From the NCBI GenBank assembly GCA_025350945.1, contig JANXWW010000293.1, positions 1-6,212 on the forward strand: a DNA stretch of 6,212 nt, given 5' to 3'. Positions 4,470-6,212 of this stretch are shown here, one piece after another. How positions within the stretch are numbered: position 1 is the stretch's first letter; each line of letters starts with the position of its first letter. The position numbers and the translations under genes are program-made. This DNA is from Burkholderiales bacterium (GTDB lineage: Bacteria > Pseudomonadota > Gammaproteobacteria > Burkholderiales > Usitatibacteraceae). The notes beneath the pieces were generated by a model, which did no database searches, was not told the DNA's origin, and worked only from the letters and a program-made list of their open reading frames with translations.

Positions 4470-6212
4470 ATGGATCGCAATGATTTGCTCGCCGCCACGC
4501 GAGAACATTTTCTCCGCGCTTTTACGGAATCGTTGCAGCCCGTCATTGATCGTTCGGTGACAGTGCTGTTTAACAAGGCCGATCAGGCGCGATCAAGTGC
4601 GGATGAGCGCCGGTTTCTTGACGCGCGCACGGTGCTGACGACGCGTAACGCGCAGCTAAAAGCGCTGGCGGTGCGTAATCTTGAGCAGTTGCTTAATCGC
4701 GGCTTTCAAACCGCTTACAGCACGTTTCGCCAACAAAGCGCTAGCGCCGCCAAGGTGAAGGCATCCAGTTTGAGTTTGGTGGATGTTTCCAGCTTTGAAG
4801 ACGAATTGCGAATTGATAACATCACCCAGCTATTTCGCGATGAGGCCGATGAAGAATTGCGCGATCTGAATATTCGCGTCGCACTGTTGTTTGATCAGGA
4901 AAATATCAAAGAGCGCGAAAATCCATTCCGCCCGTATGTGCTTTCACGCAGCATTGGCAAATCTGCCGAAATGCTGGAGGTGCAGACCGACGTTACGTTG
5001 GCCTTGATTGATCAGCTTTGCGAGTGCATGATTTTCCGCGTGAGTGACATTTATAGCGGCGTCAACGAATTGTTATCACATCATGGTATCGCCGCAGAAT
5101 TGCGGCTGAAAATTCGCAAGAGCGCCGAGCACGGGCCTAATTCCTCGACCGGCGTTGATCCTGACGAAGGCCCGATCACGCAATCGCGCGATGCTCGTAT
5201 AGAGCCGACAATTGGACGCGGCCAGCAGGACGCAGTGGCGCAGGCGCAGGCCGCGATTCAGGCACAGGCGGACGCGCAGGCGCTGTTTCACGCCGAAGCC
5301 CGTCGACAAGTGCAGGCGCAGCAAATCCAATCGCAGCGACGTATTGATCGCCTCGTCGACTGGGTGCGCGGGTCACCTCGCACAATGAACGCAGAAGTTG
5401 GCGAGACGAGTGCCGTACATGGCCCGGCGAGCGGCTATGGTCATGCTGGCAACGCTGGCGGCAGCACAGACGGATCAATGGAAGAGGGTGCTGCATACAG
5501 CTCGCACGCACCGGCCTGGCTCTCCACCGGCGAGCGTGCCGGTGGTGTTTTGCGGCGCGCATTTTTAACCGGTATTGATAGCGTTGCCCCACCGCGCGAA
5601 GATGTGGCTGATTTTGATGGGCCCGCCACGCCGATATCGAGCGCGCGCCTGACCCGCTCTGTGCATGGTCTGATGCGCGAAGAAACGCCGGCAGCCGAGG
5701 ATATGTTCATGCCGGATGGCAGCATTCGCAATCTCATCATGGAGCAGCGCGACGAGCTAAGCGAGCTGACTGATGCTGTGCAGGAGCGGATGGCGATTGA
5801 TATTGTCGCGATGCTGTTCGAATTTATTTTGCGTGATACCGACGTGCCCGCTGAAGTGCGCGCGCAGTTGGGCCGGTTGCAATTTCTGGTGCTGAAAACC
5901 GCACTCCGCGATCCCACATTCTTCACCCACAAGAGCCATCCCGCGCGGATGCTGGTGAACCGTATTGGCTCGATTTCATTAAGCCTCAAGCAGGTGGACC
6001 CGAGCGGAAAACATCTCACCGCCGAGATTTGCCGCATCGTGGAAGTGCTGCTGGCTGATACCGAAGAGCGAGTTGAGCTGTTCGCGCAAGTGCTGGATGA
6101 ATTCGATCTCTTCGTCGCGCGCGAGCTGCGCACCTCGGACGAAGATGTCGAGCGCGCGGTGCAGGCGATGGAAAGCGTGGAAAGTCGCACGCTGCAATTT
6201 GCGCGCATCACC
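4470..6212 (+). CDS. DUF1631 family protein, 3' end outside window
   Basis: An uninterrupted frame of 581 codons runs from the ATG at 4470 to the right edge without a stop, so the C-terminus is missing; family members usually run to roughly 700-800 residues. AAGGG at 4461-4465 is a fair ribosome binding site. The N-terminal part (1-220) is mainly helical, with LSLVDVSSFEDEL (101-113) and NPFRPYVLSRSI (151-162) matching the family. Residues 252-288 are Gln/Ala-rich and probably coiled coil; 308-345 is a Gly/Ser/Ala linker. The clearest hallmark is VPAEVRAQLGRLQFLVLKTAL (459-479), followed by DPTFFTHKSHPARMLVNRIG (481-500). Some database entries call such proteins thymidine phosphorylases, but nothing here resembles that enzyme. 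No signal peptide or membrane segment is visible. Function is unknown. Several long frames on the opposite strand are products of its codon bias. Confidence 0.9.
   Translation, partial: MDRNDLLAATREHFLRAFTESLQPVIDRSVTVLFNKADQARSSADERRFLDARTVLTTRNAQLKALAVRNLEQLLNRGFQTAYSTFRQQSASAAKVKASSLSLVDVSSFEDELRIDNITQLFRDEADEELRDLNIRVALLFDQENIKERENPFRPYVLSRSIGKSAEMLEVQTDVTLALIDQLCECMIFRVSDIYSGVNELLSHHGIAAELRLKIRKSAEHGPNSSTGVDPDEGPITQSRDARIEPTIGRGQQDAVAQAQAAIQAQADAQALFHAEARRQVQAQQIQSQRRIDRLVDWVRGSPRTMNAEVGETSAVHGPASGYGHAGNAGGSTDGSMEEGAAYSSHAPAWLSTGERAGGVLRRAFLTGIDSVAPPREDVADFDGPATPISSARLTRSVHGLMREETPAAEDMFMPDGSIRNLIMEQRDELSELTDAVQERMAIDIVAMLFEFILRDTDVPAEVRAQLGRLQFLVLKTALRDPTFFTHKSHPARMLVNRIGSISLSLKQVDPSGKHLTAEICRIVEVLLADTEERVELFAQVLDEFDLFVARELRTSDEDVERAVQAMESVESRTLQFARIT

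Noticed and set aside
5076..6211. Long minus-strand reading frames opposite the DUF1631 gene
   Set aside because: Their products are Ser/Arg-rich without any family signature, while the plus-strand frame is open for 581 codons and carries DUF1631 hallmarks.

Overview
The window looks like ordinary chromosomal DNA from a proteobacterium, most likely a betaproteobacterium of moderate GC content. Three genes point there: a PdxH of proteobacterial type, a small protein joining an AAKKP-repeat (histone H1-like) tail to a SWIB domain, and a DUF1631-family protein. This placement is an inference from protein families; no rRNA or other taxonomic marker is present. There are no transposases, integrases, phage genes, CRISPR repeats, tRNAs or rRNAs.

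Layout, left to right. (1) 1-744, + strand: the C-terminal part of a metal-dependent amidohydrolase whose start lies outside the window. (2) 757-1949, - strand: a two-gene unit, a Nudix hydrolase followed by pdxH (pyridoxamine 5'-phosphate oxidase), joined by a 4-base ATGA overlap and convergent with the amidohydrolase. (3) 1950-2259: an AT-rich divergent intergenic region that probably carries the promoters of the Nudix-pdxH unit and of the SWIB gene. (4) 2260-2694, + strand: the SWIB/H1-like protein, closed by a strong intrinsic terminator at 2729-2768. (5) 2816-3826, + strand: a zinc-independent NADP-dependent MDR-family oxidoreductase. (6) 3904-4269, - strand: a small VOC (glyoxalase-fold) protein, convergent with the oxidoreductase. 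(7) 4470 to the right edge, + strand: the first 581 codons of a DUF1631 protein, which continues beyond the window.

How the genes relate. Only the Nudix-pdxH pair looks like a true operon. The other genes appear to be independent transcription units in alternating orientation. PdxH makes the cofactor PLP. The SWIB protein is probably a nucleoid or DNA-associated factor. The oxidoreductase, VOC protein and amidohydrolase look like small-molecule enzymes with unassigned substrates. I see no convincing multi-gene novel system. The most interesting items are the SWIB protein with its leader, the translationally coupled Nudix-PdxH pair, and the poorly characterised DUF1631 protein with its low-complexity middle.
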